From the NCBI GenBank assembly GCA_002633005.1, contig NMRA01000282.1, forward strand, positions 163,858 through 227,857: DNA of 64,000 nt, read 5' to 3'. The notes below the pieces were generated by a model. It saw only the letters and a program-made list of their open reading frames with translations, was not told where the DNA came from and did no database searches. Position numbers and translations under genes: made by a program. Within the stretch, counting starts at the first letter, position 1, and the number at the start of each line of letters is the position of its first letter. Below are positions 32,697-45,303 of this stretch, in pieces. This DNA is from Phoronis australis. Lineage: Eukaryota > Phoronida > Phoronidae.

Positions 32697-32740
32697 TGGT
32701 GTGGGTGTGCGCGCGCGCGTGTGTGTGTGGGTGTGGGTGG
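32645..32740 (+). repeat. (GT)n/(GC)n microsatellite
   Basis: About 96 bp of GT and GC dinucleotides, with unbroken purine-pyrimidine alternation for about 54 bp at its left. The open frames here only read the repeat. Confidence 0.95.
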
Positions 32741-34619
32741 CAAACCCTGTCGAAAGGTGGCGCTCTTGCATGAAGAAAACAAGGACATAAAAATCACAAT
32801 TTTTTTAACAAAATGCTTCAGGTTTTCGAGTGTAAACAAGCCGTGTTCCGTAATAAATCATAGTTTGTGCAGTTGCTTCTGAAACCAATGAAATAATGGG
32901 TAAGAACTTCATGGTGTTGTTTTGGAAAAACAACTATCCCGTTGAAGAAAGCTGGTGTTTTAACATTAGAACGCAATTTATTATAACGCCCAAGCTGTGG
33001 TAATATTGACAAAATCCAACTGGATTTGAGATAATGGGTTTAAAGGGAACTTACCGGGCTTACGACTGAAAACGCATGATTGTGATTATTGGTGTGTTAG
33101 ACTCATTAGCTTTGAACAAAGCTATAACATAAGAGAATCCGTGAGTTTTTTGAGATTTTATTACAAATAGCCATTTCTCGCCTTTGTTTACCAGATATTC
33201 GTCGAAATCATGCTAGTGTCCACCATTTTAGAAAATACTAAGGTATTTACCGCGTTTGGTTAGACTCAGCGACAGATGTACGGCTGCGCCCTGGTTGAGG
33301 AAGATGTGGCGGTTTCGAATCCGCGCAACTACTAATTTCTGTGAATATATGGGCCTTAAATGACATTAAAGGATTTACTGATATACAATCAGCTTCGTAG
33401 GTATAGTTTGTTTGACCACGTAACAATGGTATCCGGCTTTATGCAGTTTCTTTAAATTGAAACATGTATAGCCAGAATGACGTTTTCCTAGGCAATTGCA
33501 CTATACATTTTCCCATAATTCGTCATTCAAGATGTACTCTTTCTGTTACTTCTGGCCACAGCAGCTCGGGAATCATGCTGAACAACAAGACTACTTTAGT
33601 AAAAAATAATTTCTGAAATATGTCACGAATTCGCTAACAGTTTTTGGCTTACCTTTCGGATGCTATTATCACAATAAGCAAAATACGAAGAGAGCTAAGT
33701 TTGATGACGAAAGACACCGTTTGTGCTTTATGTTATTTTGGTGTAATGTTCGGCCTGTTCACGACACGAGAATTTACCAAGATTGCTACTCCGCATGAGA
33801 CTTCCACAAAATAGCATCTGTTGCTACAAAGGTTGCAGCAGAAACAGTAAAGATGTATAAAGCGTATCGGATGAAAATGAAAATAATGCAGGTTTCTGTT
33901 ACTTCTATTTCACCAAATAACGTTGTCTTAATCAAAGTCGCCACATTTTCACTCCTTACCGAAAGCGAGTTCCGTAACGTAAGACACTAACGAAAATTGT
34001 TGACTTATGGAGATTGTGACTTTACTCCTTTGATTCCGCTGTCCTATCACTACGTTGACGTCATTTTGCTAGCCTACTCATGGAACACCTGACCTTGCTA
34101 AACTCGCATTAACGTTCTCAACGGTACGCATTACTGCATATCAATACAAACGCGAAAGTTTCATTAATGCTCGCTCTTATCAATGCTACCGAAGTGTTTT
34201 ATGCGTTCTCGCCAAAATGAGGAAAGAAAAACCGTAGTCGGAAATATTAAGCGTATTGTGTAATTTTCATGTTGTTCCTTAAGTACTCTTGACAAATTTC
34301 GCAACCACTAATTCTTGGTTTACTTCAAGTTCCCAAGTTTGAGTAGCAAATCTCTGCTGCATCATGTCACAACTGCGTTCGCATGTGTATCACCAACCGG
34401 TGTGACGTTCGTTAGTACACGTTTTTTGTTGAAAAAAGTCTCGTCGAATGCCTCATTCACGTCTCAGCTTTGCTTAGAGATTCATCCGCATACGTCCATT
34501 CAATGGATTTGAAAGAGTCACAAGATATACCTACACTGTGCCGATTTGTCCCAATACTAAGAGAATTCGAAATGGTACTATTTGTCGTAAATCGTCCAGT
34601 TCTTTTAACTTCCGTAGAC

Positions 34620-34851
34620 TTACTGGCCCGTATCAAGACCAGTTTTCTTATTGTTGTCATTTACAGTATTTTTAGAATCCTCTTCAGTGGCATCGTTGCT
34701 TCCCTTCATCATGACGCTGACAAATTCCTCATAATCTACTTTCCCGTCCCCGTTCTCGTCTGCCTCCGCGATCATGTCGTCGATTTCATCGGCTGTAAGC
34801 TCCTCACCTAATGCCGTAAGAATTTGCCTTAACTGGTCGGAGTTGATGTAC
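34620..34851 (-). CDS. EF-hand protein exon 4 (EF3 end, EF4, C-terminal tail)
   Basis: Acceptor ATTCCAG, then [20 protein letters not shown] and EF4 [18 protein letters not shown], followed by a polar tail ending GLDTGQ and TAA at 34622-34620. Confidence 0.95.
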
Positions 34852-37800
34852 CTGGAATATAAGACGTGTTTAGAATTTTAAAATGTTTTACGTGTTATCT
34901 TTTTTAATTATAAATCATTTTAGACCTTGATAACATAAACAGAATCTATATACATTTTGTAAGTGACGTCATGGGTTAACGAAAGGGCGAAGTTTATAGA
35001 ATATTAACGTACTGACGAATATTTACGTACCAAAATGTGATCTTATACGGTAACGGTCTTTAGAGAATGAAATAAGCCTACTTATTATTACGAGACTTTC
35101 ATTTTGGTTGACGTTTCTCTAAGTAGTTACGATCGTGAAAATATCCAGGTAGTTCGTTATTTAGACTTTCATCATATAAATTTCAAACAAAAATAAATAA
35201 ATCGACGTTGCTTTCAAGACACAGTGATTTACACGTCTGCTTACTGTACGCTTTGAGGCTGTTGGTCTTATCTTGTTCCTTTCTCAGATTTTTAAAACTG
35301 TTTCTTCGATCGAACAGACAGTGCATAAACTAATACACATGTCTGTCTGGAAATCGAAAACATTATATGCAGGCAGTGGTTCGCAAAGACCACGGTCGGC
35401 GCATAAAATGACACGCAACCAACTTGTAGAGACTGGGTCTCAAGCAATAACGAACTCTCAGTCTTTAAATCACCTACAAGTGCAATTTCAGCGAAATGTC
35501 GTCATGTTTAGCCTTTTACTCTCATAAAATATGTCTCATGATATTCCTTACCGTAATAGGATTCCGTTTCCGTTACCAACTCAATGCTCAGGCGCACATG
35601 CGCAATAAGCCCAAAAAGTTTGAAGCGTTTTCTAATCTTGAGTCGCTGATAGTTTCGATATTCCTCTTGGTAACGGAAACAGAATCCTGTCACAATATGG
35701 GTGTAAAAGGCCTAATTCGATTTTCATTCTTAACCAGCTAAACAGGGCGAAATGCAGCTTCAAAATGTACTTGTTCTTGAAGCCGCCAGGGGACAGGAGC
35801 AGTTGAAACTGCATACAGAATTGTTTTTACATTGCCTACAGTGTACGTTAAGGTTATGTAGAAGCCTAGAAAAGTGTTCAAATTTGGTAAACCTAAGAAC
35901 CTCATGTCTCAAAAATGGCTGCTCGGATTCATGTGAAACTGTCAGATACTATGTTTTATGCACTGTTCTCGAAAACGCCGGTAGGAATCGTTTTTAAATT
36001 GTTCCACTCTTCCATGAGAGGATTTTAAGTAATAGGACTTCGATGATATTCGTGAAAAACTTTCTTAAGTTGCATAAAACGAAAACGAAACGATATTTTG
36101 GTAAACCGAAACAGCGGTTTTGACATCTCATCTTCGTCATTTATATCAATCAAAATTTGTTCATTTTTTACGTATTGATACCCTTGTTTTGCTATCATTG
36201 TACATTTCCTTTTTGGCACATTTTACTAAAAAAAACATGGTCATGTGACCCAATTAATGGCAGATTGGTAAAAAGTCAAGAAAATGAAAAAGTACAGGCT
36301 TTCTGACTTCAGATAATAATTTTACTGAGTTTTAGATAAATAGTTTGTTATCATACCTTGAAGCCAGATTACACCACCATTGATGAGAGAGGATACATGT
36401 AACTCAATCAATGAACGGGAACAATAAACAATTGACGATGGGGACCAGTTTCCAGCATATTTGACTAATTTTTTAACAATAGAAGGTCACAGCAATTTAA
36501 CGATTTCTTAAATTTATGTTTGTTGGAATACGCCCAAGATCAGACTGCCAGGGTTAAAATCTATATTTTGCAGATGTGTGACTGAACACATATTCTTATC
36601 AACAGAAACCGTTAGCATTTCTCTATAATGGTGTTGGTAGCCGAAGGGGGGTCGGACAACAGCCCCCCCCCCCTTCCCTCCCCTGCACCTTTTCAGATAG
36701 TTCCTCTCACCGCGCCCTGGGACACTCAGTCGAGGATCCAGGATCGTGGTCACAGGGGTACGGAAATAGACAAAGAAACCGGTCACTTCTCAGCTAAACA
36801 AAAGTGGCCCAACAGACGGATCCAAACGCTCTGGATACCCCGCCCCCTTTTGGATGCTCGCCTGGCACTCCTGGGCGAAATAGTTCTAACAAAGGAAAAG
36901 CTAACAATTCCCGGTAATCAACCAATTCCTAGAACCGAAACTCTACCTACCCATTATCTTCCGGATCAAATAGTTTGAACGCTTCCTTTAGTTCATCTTC
37001 TTGAGTTTCGTAAGTACTGCCATACCTCGCCACTAGCTCCACGAATTCCTGGAAATCTATCTCTCCGCTGCCTGGAAGAATTATGGTGAACATTAGTAGA
37101 AATATCCGGTACGTTGCAGTTTCATATTTGATTTGCATTGAACTAGGTGTTTTGCCTATTTTGACGAGATCGTGCGGTTTCCGTCGGTTCAATCAAACTT
37201 GAGCACCACGCACTCGACTTCACGGTTTCGAATTGAGCTTGCGCAGTGTGTGCCCACAAGCGTGATGGCAATAAACAAGCCAATGTTTACACTGTGCTCT
37301 ATGCAGATCAGCCAATAAAATGCAGATTTCGGTGAAAATAACGAGAAAATGGCGAAAACAGAACTTGATAATACATTTATGCCACTAGTATGTGAACAGT
37401 GCTGGGATATTTAGATTCAGAATCATTCAGATTGGTCATGAAGCATGCCCGCACCCAGAGGGGGGCTCGGGGGGCTCTAAAGAGCCCTCCCATTTTGGCG
37501 AAGTGGGCACAAAAGGTTCGCCGCAGAGAAACAAAAATTCCGAAAAAAGTAGAAAACGAGACAAAAGTCCACTAAAAATGCAGGAACTAACAAAATTCGG
37601 CAAATGCACCATTCATAGCTCTGAACGTACCCCGTGAACCTTAGTAAAAGGTTCACAGTCAATTCGATCCCCCCCTCCCCCACACACACATTTTTAGGCT
37701 GGGTGCAAGCATGTGAAGTTAGCTATATTCCCTCGGATTCGTTGGTAGCTGATGCCGGGCGATAATGCAAATTTGTGATGGTAAATGGTTTAACGCTTCA

Positions 37801-40800
37801 ACTGTAATTTAACACTTGCTTTTACCTGACAGTGTATCGAGGGCTAAGTAATACTTTCAATACTCATCTGGGGTAGACGTGGTGGAGACGTGGCTCACCT
37901 TGTAAACTATGTATTTTTCACCGTCAGCATCGGCGTTTTATAATGCAAAAGGAGGTTTTCAGGAAAATGAGTTTGTGACAATCTTGAATATGTTGGGAAT
38001 GACAAAAATTGCAGTATTCTGAAAATCTAGTATTGATCGTTTGAAAATATTAGTTAAAATCTCTCACTTTTGCGTCTTTTGATACTGGAAACGCATTTGA
38101 ATTGATTTGTTTATCCTACACATTCAAGATGGTGGACGAAAACGTAGATTCCTCTTTTCATTAGTTGTTAATAATGTGAATTACGAGGGATCCATGACAC
38201 TGTTTCTAACACCGTCCGGATGCTTCGTTGAAGAATGAAAATTATGAAAAAGAGCATTTTTAGATAAATGTCTATAATTGTGTACAATTCCTTCATGAGG
38301 CTTAAAAACGGCTTTCTGTGTATCATTGAACAAAACTGTAAAAATTTCAATAAATTCAGCGAGTTTACTCAAAATGTTCGACTGTAATGTAGAAACTGAA
38401 TCTATTGTGAAAACTGGACGATGTACAATCGCAAATCGCTGAGATAGTTTTTTCAAATTTCCTTGTATCACAACAATTGAAAAGAACTAAAACATTTGGT
38501 ATTACGTGATTTTGTGTTGTTCTTATTAATCAAAATTTGATATTTTAAATCCTAGAGGCTGTCTCGCCATCGTTCTCAGAACGCCCAAGCCCACCTGAAC
38601 CATTATCTCGATGAAACTGGCTGCGTACTAACGGAAGTGAGCAACTTTGACCACAAAAACATGCTGCGAACGCGGCACGGTCCACATGGTTCTTATTCAA
38701 ATTGTGCAACGCCAAATTGGTTCCAACTCAGTTTTTGTCTCGTTTTCGCGATTGCGCTGAAAACTGCCTTGGTTCGACAGGGCCCAAAGTCTTTTACATG
38801 ACTAATTTGTTGTAAACTCCTCACCATCTGCGTCAACGTCTTGCAACAACATCTCAAGTTCATCTTGTGTTGGATTTTGACCCAGCGCCCTCCAAACGTC
38901 GGCGAATTCATCAACTGATATGCTTCCGCTGCCGTCTTTATCGAATATGGCGAAGACAGAATAAATCTCTGAAAAGTTACGGAAGCAGTTATAAACCCGA
39001 TGTGTCAAAAATAATTTTGCCATTGCATTACAACTTACCGTTATAAAATTGGTCTCACATTTTCACTCATTTGAAACTAGGTTGCGTTTTATGAGCCCGG
39101 AAAGATCTGGCTGGTCGTTGTTGCTTTGGACCAGCTTATATTTAAAGCTGCCGTGAATCCGACTCCCATCCAAAACAGACCAAACTTTGATTTAGACCAC
39201 TTTCCGTTATGAAAGTCATGTTTTTTCTCAGAAACAATTTCTGGGTTTGAGAAGAACCACACAGTCGTTTAAGCAGAAGTGAAATAGTCCGCCAAAACAG
39301 CTACGTTCTCTTTCACGGATTGCCGAACCCTGTTTTAGCCGGTATCTGTGCCTGATATATTGCCTCTTTAATATGAAATGTAGGGTACTTTAATACTACT
39401 TATTTGAAGCACTATGTCGAAGTTTATTATCTAATGGAATAGTTATTATAATTCTCAAATTTCCAAACTCGCGGGAAATTAGCTGTGTGGCCTACAAAGT
39501 CACCTGAGTTAACACTGTATCAGTTGGTAGTGGTTAACCGCAATACTGGGTTCTTCGATAGTTGATCAGTCAAAATACAATCTTCTGGATGTGGCTAGAT
39601 GGGGTCTGTGTTCTTCATCTTTACCGTCCTCGCTGGAATCTTCCGATAACGATGTTGTTTTATTCACATACCGCGCATGTTATCCCGGCAAAATGTTCTC
39701 ACTAACACTGTATTAATTGTTTACATTTAGTGGACTTGCAAACAGTGGCTCAATGGTTTCATTTTGCTCAGGTTATTCTCTACATCACTTACATGTACAT
39801 CGGAGCTTATTTACGCCAAATAGTCTTTGTGTGTAGATAGATGTCACTTCTTACGGCCCATACATGCATAATTACATGTACATCGCACTCAAATCAGAAA
39901 CTCGTTTTCATTCAAAACGAACTATTGAATTAGATCACTTGTCCGTTACTCAAGTGATCGTTAACTGTTCTTTCGGGGCCGTGAAATCATCTGACATGAA
40001 AACTCTCATCGGAGTAAGGAACAAGTTGAGACCAATTTTGCATGGGTACGTGGTGTTATTCAAAAGTAATTATGTTTGATGGAAAGAGATGCTCTAATTG
40101 GATTGCGGTATTATTATGCATTAATGGACCTGTCGTGAAATTTGAGACCAATTTCACATTGTTAGATAAAAAGTTATTTTTGTGCTGAAAAGTGGTTTTA
40201 TAGTGGAAAACTTTTGATTTATACCACTTGCCGAAAAAATTGTGCTCAAATTTCCCACCCTTACTTGTTGATTTCGGGTTTGCAAAGAATTCAGTGTTAT
40301 TTTCCCGACCATACTTGGCGCTTTAAATGACACTCCGTGACAAGCCAACTTGAAGAGCCCGGTCTCAAGCAATAGCGAACGATCAGTTCTTCGGAAACCT
40401 TGGAATCGCCGTCACTCTGACTAAGCAAGAATTTGTGGTCGATTCTGTAATCGTAAGTGGTCTAAATTGGATGTTGGTTTTTGCTATGCAAGGAGGGTTC
40501 GCAGTCGCTTTCAGTATCAAACGAGCACGGTGCCGTGAAGAGAAGATTTACTGACAAATGAAATAACCAATTTGTAAAGCACGTGTTTTTCGACTGCGAA
40601 TGTGCCATAATGACCGTAATATGTTTAGCAGTAATGAGCTCCTAGCTTTAATTAAGAATTGACCACAAACTAGATCTTGACGTAAGTGTTCTTAAAATAC
40701 CCTTAATGACTACAATCGCTTGGCTCTTATCCCATTTTTATATGTAAATCATAAATACATTCTTTAATGATGTTGAATACGCCAAGCTTCGAACGAAATC

Positions 40801-43800
40801 AATAAATCTTAGTAGGTATAGTTTTGACCGCTTAAGCAACCATATCGAGAAGAATTTCAAGGCACAAAACAACCGATGTTTTCAGGTCAAGACATCAACT
40901 TTTGACTTAGACAAAGACGCCGTTATAAAAATCTCAACTTGTTTCCGGTCCATATTAAATGAGATCTTTCTGAGCCTCGCCTAGAAGAGTTAATAATAGT
41001 TATTGTTCTTTATAAATCGCTGGAGGCGACAGAGAGAAGCAAATTAACGTATAGGTTGATTACAACAAAATTTGTGCTCCAAAACTGGAAACATTTCATA
41101 GAATGTTTTGCACAGGCGCGTTCAGGAGCGGCCGCCTAACACCCGCCCCCCTTCCTCTCCTGGCCTAACACCCCCCCTCCCTGGGTGAAGAAGAGTTGCT
41201 ACATGTTTTACAAAGGTACGTGATTCGATCTTTACGGAAGTGGCATGGAAAGCAACTTCAAATTACGAGCTGTCTGGACGAGTCAGTCTCAACATTAAAG
41301 ACTCAATGACTCAACAAGATCCCCTATAGTTAGCGAAGCGTTTTGTCCCTTCAACAAGTGTACGACCTGAAAATTTCCGCCATCGATTTACATAGTCACT
41401 AAACACTTTTTAGTCGTTATAGCAAATACAATATGCATTTTATAGACTTTGTATAATGACAATGCGTGCTATTTAGTACCCATTCACCACCTAGAAAAAC
41501 TGTATCACGCCAAAATTCTTTCATAGTACATTATTTTGACAAAACAATCGCACAATAAACAGTTTAACCTTAAACAAACACGTCACTGAAAAATCTGGTC
41601 GGTTACTTCGACGAACAATGCATTACAGACGAACTATGTCAAGCCACATAGTGACTTCGTCAGTGATTCTAAAATTAGTTTCGAGATCACAAATTTGCCG
41701 GTCCTTAAAGACCTCACGAACATGTTTTCAAGGTGCTTATCGTCAATTCAAGAAAAGAACCTGAGATACAGCTGGGAATTCGAGCAAAACTGTGTGCTCG
41801 TGTGCGCAAAGACAAGAATTTTCCAGATTTCCCCCGTGTTTTTGCAAACCACGTGTATGTCATGAAAAGATGATTTTTGTTGCATTGGCTTAAAGCGGCA
41901 ATAAATCCGCGTACTGTCGAAGAAACTGAATTTTGATTTGAACCACTTGTCTCTATGAATTTGGTCTCAACTTGTTCCTTGCTATGATGAGAAATAATTT
42001 TTGGCATCGGAAAGTATTGACGGTTCGTTATTCCTCGAGACCATGCTCTGAGCATTAAATGACCCGCCGTGACAAGTCAAGCTTGTAGAGCGTAGTTTCA
42101 ACCAATAACCAATTGGTCAACCAAAAACCACACCTATGTTGACTAAAGAAAAGTGGTTTAAATCATTTTTGTGATGGAAGGCGGGATCATAGCAGCTTTG
42201 AGGCACCGCCACCTGAAGACTTGACTGCCCTCGGGCAGACTATGATCTCAAAATTTCCACATAACTCGATTCTTTATTATTTCACGTACACGTACGACCG
42301 GGAATTCGTGATTTAGGTAAAAGAGTTTACAATTTAACAATGTCAGTTTTGGACCTATGATTAAGGCTGCATTTCTCTGCTATTTAGCTGCATTCGAAAC
42401 ACTTTGGGGTTTGCAAAGATTACCGCGCTCATCTGATCTTGAATTATTATCGAATAAGCCGGCAACTCACGGCCATTTTTGAATCTGCTGTTTTAGGGTT
42501 GGACAATCCCATTAAACTCTGAAGCGGTCTTCTTGAGTCTCTGATGGTTGTAGTGTTCTTGTTGGTAACAGAAATAGCTACACAGGGAGAAGTGAAACTT
42601 GAAAAGAAATATATCGACAAAACTTTCCATGATGACATTCGTATTTGGGTCTATGCATACATGTAGGTACACTGCCAGACGTTTTACTGAAAACCTTTGT
42701 AGTTTTATTTCAGTCGATATTTACTACTTGATTATTGACGTGTTGTACATTGTATTTCGTACAATAATGATGTATTTGTAATCAGTTTGGGAGAGTCTGC
42801 AGACGCCACGGCACTCGCCATTAACAGTCACGGTGAATATACAAATTTCTTCATAATTCAACGGAAGGGCCTTGATTGATTTTAGATAACGAGAAATAAT
42901 GTATTAATGGATAAAATTGCGCATTAGAGACCTTCTAATGCACCATGGCTTCAACTTGTCTTGACATATAGGACCAAAATATAACTAAACGACAAATACA
43001 CATGTAGTCTGGAAAACTCAATTCAGCTTCAAATAGTAAAAACACAATTCGTTGCAACCACAGCTTTTGTTCAATTTTAATACCGAAACTGGGTGCACCT
43101 GAAATTAAAATGGCGTAATTCATTTCATTAATATTTCATTGGGCTTGCATAGCCTACACAGTCAGCGGGTTCTAAATCAGATACAAAACACAAGGGGCAT
43201 CTATATCGCGTGACACCGACAGGCTAAGTAAAATAATACTGAAATCCAGTTCTTAGGGTATTAAGCGATCAAATGTGTTCATTTAAACATAGTATACTTT
43301 GCTTTGTCTTATGTAAAACGACACTGTTTTTCATCTTGCTCATAACTGAGACTCATGTTTTGTGACACGGGAGTAGAACGAACAACGCGCGTGTAATGCG
43401 ACATTGAGATGAGATTTTCATAACCAGCAGGCACGTAGTTCTCTCGGGTGTTTTGAATAGAGACGCAATATTTTTCGTCGGTATTAAAGAATCGAGGCAA
43501 CATTAGGTTTGTAAATTTTACGACTGATTACATTTTGATCCCTCCGGTAGCCATATTGCATGCAATCGCCTTTTAGGCATGACGTAAGTCTACACGGATA
43601 ATACAGTTTGTGAAATCTAACACAGACATTTATTTGGTTTTGAATTCCAGCGAATTACTTCTCTCCCATGTTGCTCTGCAGAGCGTCGGTGAATAATTTG
43701 CTCGCGTAAATATCGCCATCATTCGTACATTTTGAAGTCTTTTAATACACAACACACGACTCAACTGAACCAATGAGCAATGATAGCTCATTGACTGACC

Positions 43801-44190
43801 AGATTCCTTCCTGATATCCACGTGTCGGACAAATAAATGGAATACAACTAAATATCACTAACCAAGGTTTATTTACCTGACCCGCGAACACCTGTTACTC
43901 ATTAATTTCTGATTCCATTTTAATACTAATTGGTCAATTTTTGTTTGGAAAAAGCGTTTGGTTAGGATGCTTTGAAATTATCTAAAGTAACTGACAGTAT
44001 TCTAGTTGCTAGTAACTGCTACGTAATTACCTTGGACAATTATTCACACACTACTAGAGTATGAGATATCTCATTAGTAATATTGTTCCAACATGCTACC
44101 TTCTATTTTGTTGTCGCTCATATTTTGGACAGCTTCGGACGCGCCATCTCTCACAGCCTCGTAATCCAGCTCGTAATCCGCGTTGGACAT
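34620..44190 (-). CDS. Four-EF-hand protein of the calmodulin/troponin C type, complete
   Basis: Four exons (44190-44100, 38968-38825, 37071-36951, 34851-34620) join in phases 1, 1 and 2 into 588 nt, 195 residues plus stop. It is a calcium sensor of the calmodulin/troponin C family. EF1 loop D40-E51, EF2 D76-E87 and EF4 D150-E161 are canonical. EF3 (D114-Q125, DPEDNGYINSDQ) has Gln where the bidentate Glu is expected and Glu at loop position 3, so it probably binds calcium poorly. Loop spacings are 36, 38 and 36 residues. The N-terminal extension (about 30 residues, acidic) and the polar C-terminal tail (from about 169) are longer than in calmodulin (149 residues). The start codon has an ideal context (GCCGCCATGT). 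Whether it acts in muscle as troponin C or is a divergent calmodulin-like protein cannot be decided here. Confidence 0.93.
35530..35785. repeat. Foldback repeat family C, copy 2
   Basis: ATTCCGTTTCCGTTACCAA near 35562 is mirrored by TTGGTAACGGAAACAGAATC near 35670. The right flank shares AGGGCGAAATGCAGCTTC with copy 1 at 20338. Intron 3 of the EF-hand gene. Confidence 0.62.
35890..36320 (+). repeat. Dispersed repeat family E, copy 1
   Basis: Matches 47340-47720 in the same orientation. Shared landmarks are CATGTCT, CAGATACTATG, CTGTTCTC, TCCATGAGA, TGGTCA.GTGACC and TACAGGCTTTCTG in the same order. Clearly diverged, no coding content. Confidence 0.65.
36655..36712 (+). repeat. Poly-C and pyrimidine-rich tract in EF-hand gene intron 3
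   Basis: A long C run followed by CCTTCCCTCCCCTGCACC, part of an undefined repeat. Homopolymer length is probably unreliable. A similar C-rich stretch lies at about 41138-41185. Confidence 0.7.
36951..37071 (-). CDS. EF-hand protein exon 3 (EF2 and start of EF3)
   Basis: Acceptor CTTCCAG, then [20 protein letters not shown] and the EF3 entering helix [15 protein letters not shown]. The donor GTAGGT is in phase 2, fixed by the frame of exon 4. Confidence 0.95.
37444..37713 (+). mobile_element. CATG-MITE copy 2 (5 bp target-site duplication)
   Basis: The ends CATGCCCGCACCCA and TGGGTGCAAGCATG are inverted with two mismatches and are flanked by TGAAG on both sides (37439-37443, 37714-37718). 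The interior shares AAAAGTCCACTAAAAATGCA and the AATTCGGC/AAATGCAC words with copy 3. Intron 2 of the EF-hand gene. Confidence 0.87.
38825..38968 (-). CDS. EF-hand protein exon 2 (EF1 and start of EF2)
   Basis: Reads [20 protein letters not shown] and on to LLQDVDADG. The acceptor lies in TTTTCAGAG; the downstream AG gives the frame used. The donor is GTGAGG, splitting the EF2 loop in phase 1 as in many calmodulin-family genes. Confidence 0.95.
40200..40490. repeat. Foldback repeat family F, copy 1
   Basis: Left end TTTTGATTTATACCACTTGCC, right end AAGTGGTCTAAATTGG as the inverted counterpart, with GTGACAAGCCAACTTGAAGA in between. Related: 41920-42180 (same layout), partial copies at 39185-39260, 35405-35465 and 52365-52445. 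EF-hand gene intron 1. Confidence 0.6.
41920..42180. repeat. Foldback repeat family F, copy 2
   Basis: TTTTGATTTGAACCACTTGTC at the left, AAAGTGGTTTAAATCATTTT at the right, and the shared GTGACAAGTCAAGCTTGTAG inside. Confidence 0.6.
42470..42600. repeat. Foldback repeat family C, partial copy 3
   Basis: Contains GGGTTGGACAATCCCATTAA, then CTCTGAAGCGGTCTTCTTGA and TTGGTAACAGAAATAG, matching the inner right half of copy 1 (20180-20275). Confidence 0.55.
44100..44190 (-). CDS. EF-hand protein exon 1 (N-terminal extension)
   Basis: Codes [20 protein letters not shown] and onward to DNKIE. The evidence for it is the GCCGCCATG start context, the donor GTAGCA in phase 1 and the exact phase fit to exon 2 (junction codon GAG). 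It was chosen without homology, since the extension is not conserved, so it is less certain than the rest. Confidence 0.75.
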
Positions 44191-45303
44191 GGCGGCGAGG
44201 TATCCCTAGTTCATCTAGACGTTAACACTAACGAGCTTGCGGATAAAATAGGTCCCAGCGTCTAAATCCAATAGTTCACTAACTCAGTAATTCTTTTGCC
44301 GCACGCAGATTGCTACTGGATACGATACGCCTCAAGAGTACCTGCCGAAACCAAATCCTAAAGCGGAATAATAGAATCAATAGAAATGCTCATTACACTG
44401 GGTTTAGGCGAGAATAAAAATCAACCTTTCCACGAGTGACTGGATTCCACCGCAATCGGTAATAATCTGTAAGTTTCGCTGCCTCGGCGCAAGACGTGTT
44501 CGGTGGATTGCAGTACTGCGCGCACAGTGCTTCCTAAATGCACTCGCGTCAATAATCAAATTGCCGGGACGAGTAATAGGAAGCAGGAGGACTATCAAAA
44601 AATTACAGATACACTTTGCGCAGTCTCTCTCCCCTGTGCAATACAATTGGTGCTCGTGGATCGATGTGAATGTTCACTTATGTAGCGGTAGAAATTCACT
44701 ACTAATGAACCGATTCTAATTAAGGTCAACCAACCAACATTCGTTGGAATACACTTTGTGAAGATGCCGAGAGTGGCGCATACCCATTGAGACCGGGGGT
44801 TTACTGATGGCAAAAATTCTTTTAATTTATGGCGGTCTCCTTAATTTGAAACATCGCATCTTGTCGGCAAAGGGTAGAATTTACAAAATTTCGATTTGTA
44901 AGAATATTTTCAGCGTGAAAATATTTACAGACTTTTAGACACTGTCGATTTACATTATATAATGGCAAAATAGTCTCGTTTGTTTTAATTAATATAACAG
45001 ACATGACCACTTTAATGTTGTGAAAACGTATCTTGTAGTCTCCCAAAATTTAAAGATTTTACCCTGGTGTGACTTACAGGGTTCAGGAGCCATGCACATT
45101 GCTGATTCGAATTCAGTTTTGATCTCAAAAGCGTATTGTTACGACTGTTTCTAACAACTGTTTATAAGAGCTTGACGAGTCGTTTTTACGAACGACTTTA
45201 TTTTCAAATGGGGTTAGGTAAACAGTAACGCGCCTAGAACATAAAAGACAAATTGCAAAGCCATTTGAATTGCGCGACGCAATTACAAAACACCAGTTAA
45301 AGC

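Larger units (their letters stand above)
24097..34619. other. Intergenic region between the two minus-strand genes
   Basis: I see no convincing exon here. It should contain the transglutaminase promoter and any 5' untranslated exons (upstream is towards higher coordinates), with a short CT repeat at about 24168-24181, and the 3' untranslated region of the EF-hand gene near the right end. The identifiable content is repeats, listed separately. Confidence 0.6.

Noticed and set aside
32469-32882. Frames rich in Thr-His or Arg-Val-Cys
   Set aside because: Translations of the GT/GC microsatellite.
33262-33330. Possible tRNA with B-box-like GGTTTCGAATCC
   Set aside because: No convincing A box at the right distance and no cloverleaf pairing; at most an old SINE remnant.
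34470-34811. 113-codon plus-strand frame
   Set aside because: Antisense shadow of EF-hand exon 4.
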